Of a DNA stretch of 64,000 bases, positions 51,103 through 59,656 are shown piece by piece. The DNA comes from Sphingobium sp. Its GTDB lineage: Bacteria; Pseudomonadota; Alphaproteobacteria; Sphingomonadales; Sphingomonadaceae. Positions within the stretch are counted from its first letter, which is position 1. Each line of letters opens with the position of its first letter. The position numbers and the translations under genes were made by a program. The notes under the pieces were generated by a model that worked only from the letters and a program-made list of their open reading frames with translations, was not told where the DNA came from and did not search any database. The stretch covers positions 62,001-126,000 of the forward strand of contig QFQF01000004.1 of the NCBI GenBank assembly GCA_003248935.1, written 5' to 3'.

Positions 51103-51668
51103 GCTGCCCTCCACAGGATAGGTTGCTGATCAGGGGCGATGCGGTGGACGCCCCGCGCCATCGGATGCTTTGGCGCGCCGCTCCCGGTCTTTCCCCAGCA
51201 CCACAGGTCCGGGTAGGGGCCGACTCCGGTCTGGATTTCCTCGATGACATGATCGATCCACATGTCATCGCGGGCTATGCCGCCCCAGCAGACGAACACC
51301 TGATCGGCCGCCTTCGCCGCCGCCACCACGGCAGGGAGGTTGACGTAGTGCAGCGCATCGCGAGCGCCCCAGTTCACCCCGCCGTTGATCTCATCGACGA
51401 TCCGGTAGCATTCGCGCGGGTCCGCCGTGACGAACGGGTAGAGGTTGACCGCGACGTAGCCGCCAAAGCCGAACAGCCGACACCAGTTGATCCACCATTT
51501 CGAGGTCGGGTCGTCACGATCCGCACCGGCATCTGACGGGTTATGCCCGATCATGCAGGCGGTCGGACCCGGCCCCCAGCGGCGATGCAGTTCGATGCGG
51601 TCGCCGTGGACGAACACGGCGTCCCGCTCCAGCACCTCGTTGCCGAACAGGTCTTGGCCGAGGTTCAT
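51099..51668 (-). CDS. DUF1643 family protein
   Basis: 189 residues from ATG 51668. TACMIGHNPSDAGADRDDPT and GFGGYVAVNLYPFVTADPRE are the signature of this family, often phage or mobile-element encoded, of unknown activity. ATGA overlaps at both ends place it in the same transcript as the QueD-like and PP-loop genes. Confidence 0.75.
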   Translation of the reverse strand: MNLGQDLFGNEVLERDAVFVHGDRIELHRRWGPGPTACMIGHNPSDAGADRDDPTSKWWINWCRLFGFGGYVAVNLYPFVTADPRECYRIVDEINGGVNWGARDALHYVNLPAVVAAAKAADQVFVCWGGIARDDMWIDHVIEEIQTGVGPYPDLWCWGKTGSGAPKHPMARGVHRIAPDQQPILWRAA

Positions 51669-52918
51669 GCGGCTTCTCCGAATAGGTCGCGGATATCGCC
51701 CGACTTCGCCGGAGCCATCGGCATGCTGATGGGCGTCATGCGCGCCTTTTCCAATTGGCCCAGCATCCATCGCCACGCCTCTTCGTCGATCGGCTCGTCT
51801 GTGTCGTTGGCGATGCAGGAAACGCCGCATTCAGCATCCCTCTCGTCTTCCTCTGTAAAATCGATCTCGGGAGACGTTTCGACGGCCCGCACCAATGCAT
51901 CGATGCTCTCACGCTTGTCGAAGCGCTTGGCATAGCGCGATCGAACCTCGGTTAGCTTGGTCGCAATCGCCTCCTGCGCCGCCCACCATAGCGCGACCAG
52001 TGGTCGGGCCCGGATCATCGCCGCCTTGTTCCCGCGTCCCTTGAGAAAACAGAGGTCACAATTACCTTCCCACGGCCATAGACCGAGATCGAAACTTTGC
52101 GGCAGCGGGTGGGAGAGGCGCTTGGGATCGATATTACGGCCGAGCCAGAAGCGCCAGATGACCAGTTTTGTGATGCCCGCGAGCGCCATCGGGCAACCGG
52201 ATATGAAGCGTTCAAGCCCCGACTCATTGCGCAAAATCTGTTTCAACACGCGATGGCGCTCATCTGCGCGAAGGCCGACCATGTTGAACCACGTCGCGTA
52301 GCCCAGGCTCACCATGAGCCACTTCATGGTGTCGACCTTCAATTTTTCGGTGCAGTAGCGCATGTCTTGATTGGGCAGATATCGCTTGCGCCGGATCAGT
52401 TCGGCAAACCACCGGCCCTCGCGGTCGGCGCTGTTGAAACTCACATGTTCAAAGCGACTCCCCGCCTCAGTTATGTCACGGATGCGCTTTCGCTCGGCCG
52501 CGCGCTGGGCGCGTTCCTCCTTATCGAGTTTGCGGGAGGCCCGCAGGTGCTCGGGATACTCAATCTTGGCCCGCTTGCTGGCTGGCGGACGCCATTCGAC
52601 CCAATGGATATAGACGCCCCAACGAACGCTGCATTCATGGACGAAGCGAAGGGTTTCCTCCAATTCCCTGCCGGTATTGGCGAAGGCGACGATCACATAG
52701 CCCGGCAGTATGCCGCCATGGGCGCAAAGCACCTGATGGAGCATGTACGCGGAGGTACGGCCGCCGGAGAACGACACCAGCGTCGGCCCGTGGCAGAAAT
52801 ACGGGCTGGTCGGATCGGGCGCGGGCCAGTAGCCGACCGGCGTCCAGACATCATCGTCCGCAAGCGGGTGCGGCGATGGACGTATCGCCTCCACCCGGTA
52901 TGGATTGCCCCCGCTCAT
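51665..52918 (-). CDS. PP-loop ATPase (PAPS-reductase/adenine nucleotide alpha-hydrolase family)
   Basis: 417 residues. LVSFSGGRTSAYMLHQVL is the PP-loop (SGGxTS, near residue 50); IVAFANTGRELEETL and DMRYCTEKLKVDTMKWL are the following conserved blocks, and CDLCFLKG a metal-binding-like motif. Phage homologues are common; roles proposed include base modification and sulfur chemistry. It might serve as a QueC-like activity in this operon, but the sequence alone does not show that. Confidence 0.7.
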   Translation of the reverse strand: MSGGNPYRVEAIRPSPHPLADDDVWTPVGYWPAPDPTSPYFCHGPTLVSFSGGRTSAYMLHQVLCAHGGILPGYVIVAFANTGRELEETLRFVHECSVRWGVYIHWVEWRPPASKRAKIEYPEHLRASRKLDKEERAQRAAERKRIRDITEAGSRFEHVSFNSADREGRWFAELIRRKRYLPNQDMRYCTEKLKVDTMKWLMVSLGYATWFNMVGLRADERHRVLKQILRNESGLERFISGCPMALAGITKLVIWRFWLGRNIDPKRLSHPLPQSFDLGLWPWEGNCDLCFLKGRGNKAAMIRARPLVALWWAAQEAIATKLTEVRSRYAKRFDKRESIDALVRAVETSPEIDFTEEDERDAECGVSCIANDTDEPIDEEAWRWMLGQLEKARMTPISMPMAPAKSGDIRDLFGEAA

Positions 52919-53718
52919 GCCCCCACCCTCTCCGGCATCGGCAACGGCTCAGGCGCTACGGGGGAGGGCACACGGATTTTCCGCTTATCGTCACCCCAAT
53001 AGCTGGCGCATTTCTGCGCCTCGTTGAACCGCGCAACCGCCTCGGCGAACTCCTGAACGCCGTCGAGATCGTCAACGGTGGCGTCCTCGTGCATATTGCT
53101 CAAGAGATCGTCGAGAATACTGTCCACGTCGAGGCGGGGATAGGTGATGGTGCAGGGGCTGACCCACTCAACCCCGTCCTCAGCCGCGTCCGCTATGTCA
53201 TGGAAGAAGCGATCACCGCCGAAATCGAAATAGGGGCCGCCATCGTCCTCTACCTCTGCGGCCGCCGCGAGCTTCTTTTCAAACCGGCACGTGCCACATG
53301 CCGTCCAGCCCTTGCCGACCTGCTCGCCGCAGGCGCAGACGTTGAACTCCTTGCAGTCATAGCAGTCGATGGCGGCCTGCCTCGCCGCCTCGTGGGCCCG
53401 ATCATCGGAGCATGCGTAGGTCTTCGGTGAGGAAGCCTTGCCGCACTTCCGGCACGCATAAAGCTTCGGCTTTCGCTCAGGATCATCCGCATCGATGAGG
53501 ACGATCGGCGCTTTCGCCAGGCGCTCCATCTCCAGCGGATCAGGCTCAGACCCATCCGCCGCAATCCAATGCTCAGCCGAGAAGCCCCCATCGTCACACT
53601 CGTTGCACTTGTCGTGCTCAATCCGGACGACCCATGCGGGCACGTCGGAGTAGACCTCCCGCCCGAACTCGGTCGAGCGTCCGCACGTGCGGCAGTGGAG
53701 TTCGATTGCCTCGCCCAT
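52915..53718 (-). CDS. Multi-zinc-finger phage protein, 267 aa
   Basis: Several Cys pairs: CRTCGRS, CNECDDGG, CRKCGKAS, CYDCKEFNVCACGEQ, CGTC. C-terminal half acidic. Probably binds nucleic acid or proteins; no family recognised. Overlaps neighbours by 1-4 nt. Confidence 0.55.
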   Translation of the reverse strand: MGEAIELHCRTCGRSTEFGREVYSDVPAWVVRIEHDKCNECDDGGFSAEHWIAADGSEPDPLEMERLAKAPIVLIDADDPERKPKLYACRKCGKASSPKTYACSDDRAHEAARQAAIDCYDCKEFNVCACGEQVGKGWTACGTCRFEKKLAAAAEVEDDGGPYFDFGGDRFFHDIADAAEDGVEWVSPCTITYPRLDVDSILDDLLSNMHEDATVDDLDGVQEFAEAVARFNEAQKCASYWGDDKRKIRVPSPVAPEPLPMPERVGA

Positions 53719-54194
53719 CAGCGTTCTCCCCTGTGGCTAGAATAATCGGGAAGCATCGGCGCGATTTGGTCCGTCAAATACGCAGTTTCGATCTCGGGGC
53801 GGATGATCTCCCCAACCAGTTGACCTCCCGGCATGACGATATTGGCGAGAAATTCATCCTCGAAGACACTGATGCCGCTCTCAACGGCCTCCAGTTTGGC
53901 TTTTATGACAAGCAGCAAGGCGCGCCATTTCTGGCGGCACGCCTGCTCCCACTGAGCCAGCACCGCATCGGCCGAACGCGCACCCTTGCTGTGATGCGTG
54001 AACTCCCGGGCCGCCTTGTCCGGCATGGTCAGGATGAATTTGATCTGACGGCCGTGCATCGTAAAGCCGATGACCGCACAATTTGCGTTCCAGCCCGAGA
54101 AGAACTGCGCCGCGCCATAACGCTCAACGAGCCCTTCGATTTCCGCCTTGCTCTTCGCGCTGCTGACGGCGGTCTGCGCTGCGTATCGCGTCAT
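53718..54194 (-). CDS. Conserved-looking phage protein, 158 aa
   Basis: MTRYAAQTAVSSAKSKAEIE, a central strand set (VIGFTMHGRQIKFILTMPDK) and a helix (QWEQACRQKWRALLLVIKAK). I recall close relatives in alphaproteobacterial prophages, without known function. First gene of the leftward operon at the right end of the prophage. Confidence 0.6.
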   Translation of the reverse strand: MTRYAAQTAVSSAKSKAEIEGLVERYGAAQFFSGWNANCAVIGFTMHGRQIKFILTMPDKAAREFTHHSKGARSADAVLAQWEQACRQKWRALLLVIKAKLEAVESGISVFEDEFLANIVMPGGQLVGEIIRPEIETAYLTDQIAPMLPDYSSHRGER

Positions 54195-54325
54195 GGACGT
54201 TCTCCCCTGTGGGGGAAAGTGTCCCCCCTGAGGCGCAAGTCATTGACTTTAAACGCATGGAACAAAGCGTGAATTGGGGGACTGGCCGTTGATTTTAGGG
54301 ACTTTTCTCTTTCCACGGCTGAAAC

Positions 54326-54353
54326 ACGGGTTCGATTCCCGTAGGGGTCACCA
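54326..54353 (+). other. tRNA 3' end fragment: attachment site
   Basis: ACGGG-TTCGATT-CCCGT is a perfect T-arm (54326-54342), followed by acceptor strand AGGGGTC, A and CCA (54343-54353). No D-arm or anticodon arm precedes it, so this is a fragment left by integration into a tRNA gene whose intact copy should lie left of the window, in the same orientation. It marks the prophage's right end. Confidence 0.75.
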
Positions 54354-54407
54354 ATCTGCTTAAAATCGGCAGAATTGGCGGTTTTCCGAACATTTAAGTC
54401 TCTGTGG

Positions 54408-54427
54408 GTACACCTGATGAGTACACC
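54408..54427 (+). repeat. GTACACC direct repeat before integrase
   Basis: GTACACC at 54408-54414 and 54421-54427, 13 bp apart, just before the recombinase start. Could be arm-type binding sites or an autoregulatory operator; weak evidence. Confidence 0.3.
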
Positions 54428-54438
54428 GGAGACGTTCG

Positions 54439-56268
54439 ATGACCAAGATCAAGGGCCTATGGCAGGATCCCCGCAGCGGCATCTTCTACCTTCGCCGGAA
54501 GGTGCCCGAGGCGCTGCGGCCGATGTTCAACTGCGGCGAGCTCTACAAGGTGACGCTCGGCACGTCGGATGCGCGTGAGGCCGGGAAGAAGCTGGCGATC
54601 GCCAATGGCGAGTTCGAGAAGAAGCTGGCCACCTTCCGTGAAACGCTGAAGAACCAGGGCGGTGGCGCCCTTTCGGCTGAGGAGGCTCAGGCGCTGGTCG
54701 AGCGGCACCTTACGCGGCGATCGGGAAGCGGCTTCGCTTCGGGCGGGGTGGATGTCGCGTTCGTGCTGCGCGAGCTCGATGATGCGGTAGCAGATCTCGC
54801 GGGTGAGCGCCTGCCGACCGCCCAATCGATGCCGCCAGCAGAATGGATTGCCTATCGCAAGCGCGTGGCGGGCAGCGACACCGATGACGAACTGTCCGAG
54901 GAGACCATCGCGCGGCTCGAAGCGGAAATGGCGGCTCGTCATCGCCATCTGGGCGAGCTCTGGTTCGACTATCAACGCCGGACGCCACGTCGGCGCTGGC
55001 GGGCGCTGCTTACCGAGCAGGTCGCCGCGCTCAAGCGCCAGATCGGTCTTGCAGAGGGCAACATCCCCGGCATCGACGAGCCGCTGGCCGACGCGATCGC
55101 GGCGGCGCTCGCCGCACCTCAAGTGCGAGAACAGTTGCCGCAGGTGCAGTCTCTGCGACGTCGCCCCAACGCGACCCGCGCGCGCCCCGACATGAAGCTG
55201 CGCGACCTCGCCAAGGAATGGAAGGCGGCACGCAAGCCGGGCAAGAAGGCCGTTGCGGCGGCCGACAAAGCGGTCGAGGACTTCACCAGCTACATCGGCG
55301 ACATCGGCATTGGCGAGATCACGGCCGATGACTGTTTCGAGTTCCGCGACGCTGTGGCCAAGATGCCGGCAAGCATGTCCCGCGCGCATCGCAGCCTCGC
55401 ATTCGTCGATCAATACGCACTCTACGCCCGGCGCGAGGATCTCGAGCGGGTCAAACCCGCATCGGTCAAGAAATATCTGGGCGCGATCCAAGCGCTGCTG
55501 GGGTTCGCCTTCCAGGAGCGCTTCATTCCCGCCAACGTCTCGGCCGGGATCAAGGTCGAGGGCTATTCCAAATCCAGCGACCGGCGGCCGTTCACCCATG
55601 ACGAGCTCTCGAAGTTGTTCGCGCTCCCGCTGTTCACCCAATCCTGGTCGATCGAGCACAGCAAGGCGGCCGTGTCCGATGTGACGCTACGCTGGCTGTT
55701 TCTGCTCGCGCTGTTCACCGGCGGACGAATCGAGGAACTTGGACAGATCCTGCTCGCCGACATCAAGCAAGAGGGACAGGTCTGGTATGTCGATATCGAC
55801 GACTACATCGACCCTGCCAACCTGGAAGCGACCAAGCGGGTCAAGACCGAGGCGTCGACCCGCCTGCTGCCGCTCCACCCCCGGCTGGTTGCGCTCGGAC
55901 TCATCAAGCGCGTCGAGGCGCTGCGGGCGGCCGGCGAAACCAAGCTGTTTCCCGATCTCACCCCCGATTCGCTCGACGTCCAGACTAAGGAAGCGAGCCG
56001 GCGCGCCGGCCGGATCATCGACAAGGTCAGCTTCGATCCACGTCTCGTGTTCCATAGCTTCCGGCACACGTTCAAGGATCTGTGCCGCGACGCCGACATT
56101 CCGATCGATGTGCATGATCAGCTCAGTGGTCATGCTCCTGCGAGCACCGGTGGGCGCTACGGTTTCGGGCGCGCGGTCGCCAAGCTCGCCCAGCATTTGG
56201 CGAAGCTGAAGCTGGAGATGATCGACTGGGCGGCGATCGAGACCGCGGCAGCGGCGCGCGCTAGCTGA
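54439..56268 (+). CDS. Tyrosine recombinase/integrase (DUF6538-type N-terminus)
   Basis: 609 residues. The N-terminal KIKGLWQDPRSGIFYLRRKV is the DUF6538-type start seen in sphingomonad and rhizobial integrases. A core-binding domain spans about 255-375. Catalytic residues: Arg430 (GGRIEEL), His539 and Arg542 (HSFRH), His565 (LSGH) and Tyr574 (GGRYGFG). It starts 86 bp after the tRNA fragment and reads away from it, so it most likely belongs to the element on its right. Confidence 0.88.
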   Translation: MTKIKGLWQDPRSGIFYLRRKVPEALRPMFNCGELYKVTLGTSDAREAGKKLAIANGEFEKKLATFRETLKNQGGGALSAEEAQALVERHLTRRSGSGFASGGVDVAFVLRELDDAVADLAGERLPTAQSMPPAEWIAYRKRVAGSDTDDELSEETIARLEAEMAARHRHLGELWFDYQRRTPRRRWRALLTEQVAALKRQIGLAEGNIPGIDEPLADAIAAALAAPQVREQLPQVQSLRRRPNATRARPDMKLRDLAKEWKAARKPGKKAVAAADKAVEDFTSYIGDIGIGEITADDCFEFRDAVAKMPASMSRAHRSLAFVDQYALYARREDLERVKPASVKKYLGAIQALLGFAFQERFIPANVSAGIKVEGYSKSSDRRPFTHDELSKLFALPLFTQSWSIEHSKAAVSDVTLRWLFLLALFTGGRIEELGQILLADIKQEGQVWYVDIDDYIDPANLEATKRVKTEASTRLLPLHPRLVALGLIKRVEALRAAGETKLFPDLTPDSLDVQTKEASRRAGRIIDKVSFDPRLVFHSFRHTFKDLCRDADIPIDVHDQLSGHAPASTGGRYGFGRAVAKLAQHLAKLKLEMIDWAAIETAAAARAS

Positions 56269-56310
56269 TCTTGTGCCAACCGCCTATGCAATCAGGCTGG
56301 CGAACCTAAG

Positions 56311-56763
56311 ATGCATGATCGTTACCTCTCCGATCCGCTCGACGACCTCCTGCAGCGGGCAGGTCTGTCGCCCGTCAAGGTCGATATGGCGCTTGAGCGA
56401 CTGGCGCGGCTCTGGCGGCCCACTGTCCTCAAGCCCGGCCATGTGTATCTGCGGCAGATCCGCGAGCGAACCGACATTAACGTGGTCGGCATTTCGCGCC
56501 GCTACCGGCGGCTGCTCGTCGAAATCGAGCAATTCAAGGATAAGCAGTTGCTCTGGCGCTACCATGAACGGAGCCGATCGGACTGCGCCTTCGCCTGCGC
56601 AGGGCAGATCCCGCACACAGTCGGCGACGCTCTGCTCGGACAGCCGCTGCGAACGCTCGTCGTACCCACGCCCGCCATCGGCGCGGTGACCATCGATAGC
56701 CTGTCGCGCGACCGTGACGGCTGGCTGGACCTCAAAGTCACCCCCGAATGGCGCTATTTCTGA
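56311..56763 (+). CDS. Unknown island protein, 150 aa
   Basis: MHDRYLSDPLDDLLQRAGLS, helical start, and a beta-rich C-terminal half ending LDLKVTPEWRYF. Not recognised. Third gene-sized feature after the integrase, same strand; likely carried by the island. Confidence 0.5.
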   Translation: MHDRYLSDPLDDLLQRAGLSPVKVDMALERLARLWRPTVLKPGHVYLRQIRERTDINVVGISRRYRRLLVEIEQFKDKQLLWRYHERSRSDCAFACAGQIPHTVGDALLGQPLRTLVVPTPAIGAVTIDSLSRDRDGWLDLKVTPEWRYF

Positions 56764-56816
56764 CTCTGGCTACCCTCGCTCTTCCCGGATGCATGCCCGC
56801 GCCCTAGCATCGGCGC

Positions 56817-57503
56817 ATGGCAGATCGTTCGCATCACCGTCTCAGCGCAGCCCATCTCGATGATCTGGCAATGGTCATTCTCACCACGCCCCCCGGATCA
56901 GACCCGACCGCCACCCATCCTGAACTCGATGAGGAATCGCGCGCGCGCCTGCGCACGCGGCTCAAGCTGATCAGCCGGCACGACTGGCCTGCTAACATGA
57001 TGGAGGATCCGGCGATTCGCCGTGGCTATACGCTGCGGCAGTGCTTCCGGCTTATGACGGTTTTGCTCCTGCTCGACGCACATGTGCCGCCGAGCGTCGC
57101 CGTCCCGATCGTCCGAAGCAATGAGCTGCTCTTCCTCCGCACGATTGCGCCGCGCCTGACCAGCGCGGGACCGAGCGCCGCAGGCGACCCAATCGCGGTC
57201 GTCCTGCTCGGCCAACTATGGGAATGGGTCGATGTGGTCGCGTCGGCAGCCGTAGATCCTTATCGCGTCCGCACGATCGCACGTGCCGAACTGAGCAGCC
57301 TATGGTCGAGTGATCAGGATCTCGGCTCGGCAGGGCAGCGACTCGTGATCGATATCGGCGGTGCTGGCCGGACGATGTGGCATTGGATGCGGGTCCGCGG
57401 CCTCATGCCGGAAGACGCGTTGACCGACCTGCTTACGGAGATCGAGAAGGCATCGGCTGAACCGCCTTATCGGCCTGCCGGTGAACGATCCAGACGCCGT
57501 TGA
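56817..57503 (+). CDS. Unknown island protein, 228 aa
   Basis: Helical throughout (YTLRQCFRLMTVLLLLDAHV; WVDVVASAAVDPYRVRTIAR) and basic at its end. No motif recognised. Codon use and GC match the neighbours. Confidence 0.5.
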   Translation: MADRSHHRLSAAHLDDLAMVILTTPPGSDPTATHPELDEESRARLRTRLKLISRHDWPANMMEDPAIRRGYTLRQCFRLMTVLLLLDAHVPPSVAVPIVRSNELLFLRTIAPRLTSAGPSAAGDPIAVVLLGQLWEWVDVVASAAVDPYRVRTIARAELSSLWSSDQDLGSAGQRLVIDIGGAGRTMWHWMRVRGLMPEDALTDLLTEIEKASAEPPYRPAGERSRRR

Positions 57504-57522
57504 CGATCACCAGAAATATTTT

Positions 57523-57573
57523 GGGGTCACATGACCCCGACAACTTGACATTGCCCTGCTAGTTAAATATTCC
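57523..57573 (+). promoter_or_regulatory. Palindromic operator and promoter before 57597
   Basis: GGGGTCA-CA-TGACCCC (57523-57538) is a 16-bp palindrome. TTGACA (57545-57550) and TATTCC (57568-57573) are 17 bp apart, just downstream. A dimeric repressor binding the palindrome next to the -35 would control the three-gene set 57597-59299. Confidence 0.5.
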
Positions 57574-57596
57574 TGCCCCAACGCAGGAGGTTCGCC

Positions 57597-58085
57597 ATGT
57601 CGCATGAACTCGTTTTGGCGCAGGTGCGCCCCTGGGGCAGCACGCTGCAGCCCGTTACCATCGGACGATCGCACGTCGTGCTGCAGGCGCCCGACGGGCA
57701 CCTGTGGGACAGTGTGCGGGACGCGTTCTGGGGGCATCACCTCGACATGTGCATGTGCGAGGACCAGACTGATCAGCTCGAGCTGATGCGCGCTACCTTG
57801 CGCTGCGTTGCAGAAGAGATGCACAGGATCGATCCACAAGCGATGATCCAGCACCTGTTTGATGCCAGCGAGTTGTTCTTCCGCTGCTACATGCTCGACC
57901 TTTCCAATCGCGACCTGCTCGAGCATCAGGGTACCGTGTTCAAGCACGCCCAGCTCTCGAGCCTGGGTTGGTCGGTGCTTGCGATGCTCGAGGCCACCAA
58001 GCCCGTCATCATCGATCATGACGATGCAACCCAGCAGCGTTCCGCCGCCATTCAGCGTGGCGAGCAGCGCATCCTCGCCAGCTAA
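57597..58085 (+). CDS. Unknown island protein, 162 aa
   Basis: MSHELVLAQVRPWGSTLQPV; helical segments with clustered Cys/His (HHLDMCMCEDQTD). GCAGGAGG site upstream. First of three closely spaced + genes; unrecognised. Confidence 0.5.
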   Translation: MSHELVLAQVRPWGSTLQPVTIGRSHVVLQAPDGHLWDSVRDAFWGHHLDMCMCEDQTDQLELMRATLRCVAEEMHRIDPQAMIQHLFDASELFFRCYMLDLSNRDLLEHQGTVFKHAQLSSLGWSVLAMLEATKPVIIDHDDATQQRSAAIQRGEQRILAS

Positions 58086-58096
58086 GGAGAAAAGGC

Positions 58097-58684
58097 ATGC
58101 CCGATAACACCTTTAATCGCGGGGCCACGCCGGTGGCCGGCGGCACCCTGTTCGAGCGCATGCGGCGCACGATCCATATGCCGGCGGTCGATGTGCAGGA
58201 CGACATTCCGCGGTTCCTGCACGCGCCGGCGACCGGCACGCGCGATCTCGTGGTCGTCGAGACGGCGGCACCGCCGAGTGACGGCGCGGTGCGCTTCACG
58301 CGCGGCGAGATTGATGGTCAGCCGGCGGTACTGATGCAGGAGCGCGGCGCCGACGGCGCCTGGACCGAGAGCTGGTCGCTGCCGACCGACTCCATCGACG
58401 CACGCGAAGGCATGATCGGCTGGCTCAACACCCAGTGCCACCGCTGGGAGCGGTTCGCGACCATGCTCCACCGCCGGGGCGCGGACGAGCTCACCCACTG
58501 GATCTTCGAGCTGATGGTGGTGCCCAGCACCGATCACGCCACCCCGCCCCGGTTCGAACCGCAACGCTGGACCACGCTCCAGCAATATGCCGCCCCGTCG
58601 TTCCGGCAGTCGAGCCGCGTGTCGAGGATCATCGACGATTGCGCGTGCCGGCCCGGCAGCGTGCAATCGACCCGCGATTTCTGA
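58097..58684 (+). CDS. Unknown island protein, 195 aa
   Basis: Begins MPDNTFNRGATPVAGGTLFE; contains WSLPTDSIDAREGMIGWLNT and WERFATMLHRRGADELTHWI. AAGGAGA upstream. Unrecognised; 11 bp after its neighbour. Confidence 0.5.
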   Translation: MPDNTFNRGATPVAGGTLFERMRRTIHMPAVDVQDDIPRFLHAPATGTRDLVVVETAAPPSDGAVRFTRGEIDGQPAVLMQERGADGAWTESWSLPTDSIDAREGMIGWLNTQCHRWERFATMLHRRGADELTHWIFELMVVPSTDHATPPRFEPQRWTTLQQYAAPSFRQSSRVSRIIDDCACRPGSVQSTRDF

Positions 58685-58693
58685 TCGTCCGCC

Positions 58694-59299
58694 ATGTTTC
58701 ACGATCGCGACTGGTTCTTCACCGACGAGCCGACCGTCATGTGGGGGCGGCAGCTCGAATATGTCGATGGCAAGGACAATCCCGATTACGTCGTCACGCC
58801 CGACCGCAGGCGCTTTACGACGCTCAGGCGTGCGTTCGCCTTCTACCGTGTCGGCACCGGGTTGCGCGGGCCCGGCGACGCGCAGCTCGAAGTCATGCGC
58901 CGGACGATGTCGTGGCTACATTCCGGCCGCTACGAGCAGCCGATCTTCAAGGCCGGTGCCAAGTGCCCGGCATCGTCGCGCCACCTCAAGGTCGATGACC
59001 GGCGGGCGGTCTGCGACATCTTCGGCGGTTCGACGGCGCTGTTCGAGCATTATCTTCTTCATCTCGAGATGCTCGGCCTTGCCACCGTGATCGACAGGCA
59101 CGGCTATGTTCTCACCCGCGAGGGCCAGGCGGCGCTCATTATGCTGGAACTCACCCGTCCCGGGTCGGGGATTGCAACCCATGTCGGCTGGCTTGAATTT
59201 CTGCACAGCTACAATCGCTGGCCAAGTGTCGATCCCAATCAGTGGGCCAGCGGGATCATCGTCGCGTCCGACCTGAACGAGGACGCCAGCATCGATTGA
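58694..59299 (+). CDS. Unknown island protein with possible winged helix, 201 aa
   Basis: MFHDRDWFFTDEPTVMWGRQ and, near the C-terminus, GSTALFEHYLLHLEMLGLAT followed by DRHGYVLTREGQAALIMLEL, which could be a winged-helix DNA-binding part. Starts 9 bp after the previous gene. Confidence 0.5.
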   Translation: MFHDRDWFFTDEPTVMWGRQLEYVDGKDNPDYVVTPDRRRFTTLRRAFAFYRVGTGLRGPGDAQLEVMRRTMSWLHSGRYEQPIFKAGAKCPASSRHLKVDDRRAVCDIFGGSTALFEHYLLHLEMLGLATVIDRHGYVLTREGQAALIMLELTRPGSGIATHVGWLEFLHSYNRWPSVDPNQWASGIIVASDLNEDASID

Positions 59300-59333
59300 T
59301 CGCAACACGGATTAGGGGTTGCGGCAGCCATGG

Positions 59334-59639
59334 TCAGGGCACCAGTCGGTTCGCCCAGATCTCAGCTCGCACCATTGACTGCGGAAACAGGCTCCTGAGT
59401 TCAGTCTGATCGAGCGCGAGCTTCAGGCCCTGCTTCAAGAGTCGGCGCTCGGCGCGGCTTAGCTTGCGATCGGACCGGGAATTTGGCTGTCCGATGCCAC
59501 GGCTAAGAATGTGGCGAGCGATACGCCGCGACCGGATGACGAGCGCTGCCCCCAACAGCGTTGCAATGGCTGCGACCAGCAGCCGCGTCATCAGCGGGAT
59601 CGCCAGGATTGCCGCGGAGACTGCGATGATGGTGATCAT
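59334..59639 (-). CDS. Membrane-anchored basic protein, 101 aa
   Basis: N-terminal hydrophobic stretch MITIIAVSAAILAIPLMTRL and LLVAAIATLLGAALVI, then a basic helical tail (SRSDRKLSRAERRLLKQGLK). Unrecognised. Confidence 0.5.
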   Translation of the reverse strand: MITIIAVSAAILAIPLMTRLLVAAIATLLGAALVIRSRRIARHILSRGIGQPNSRSDRKLSRAERRLLKQGLKLALDQTELRSLFPQSMVRAEIWANRLVP

Positions 59640-59656
59640 GATATTATCTTTTCCCC

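Noticed and set aside
54375..54578. + strand frame overlapping the integrase start
   Set aside because: Out of frame with the recombinase and without protein character.
54454..55659. 400-codon minus-strand frame in the integrase gene
   Set aside because: Antisense shadow of the recombinase with its complete catalytic set.
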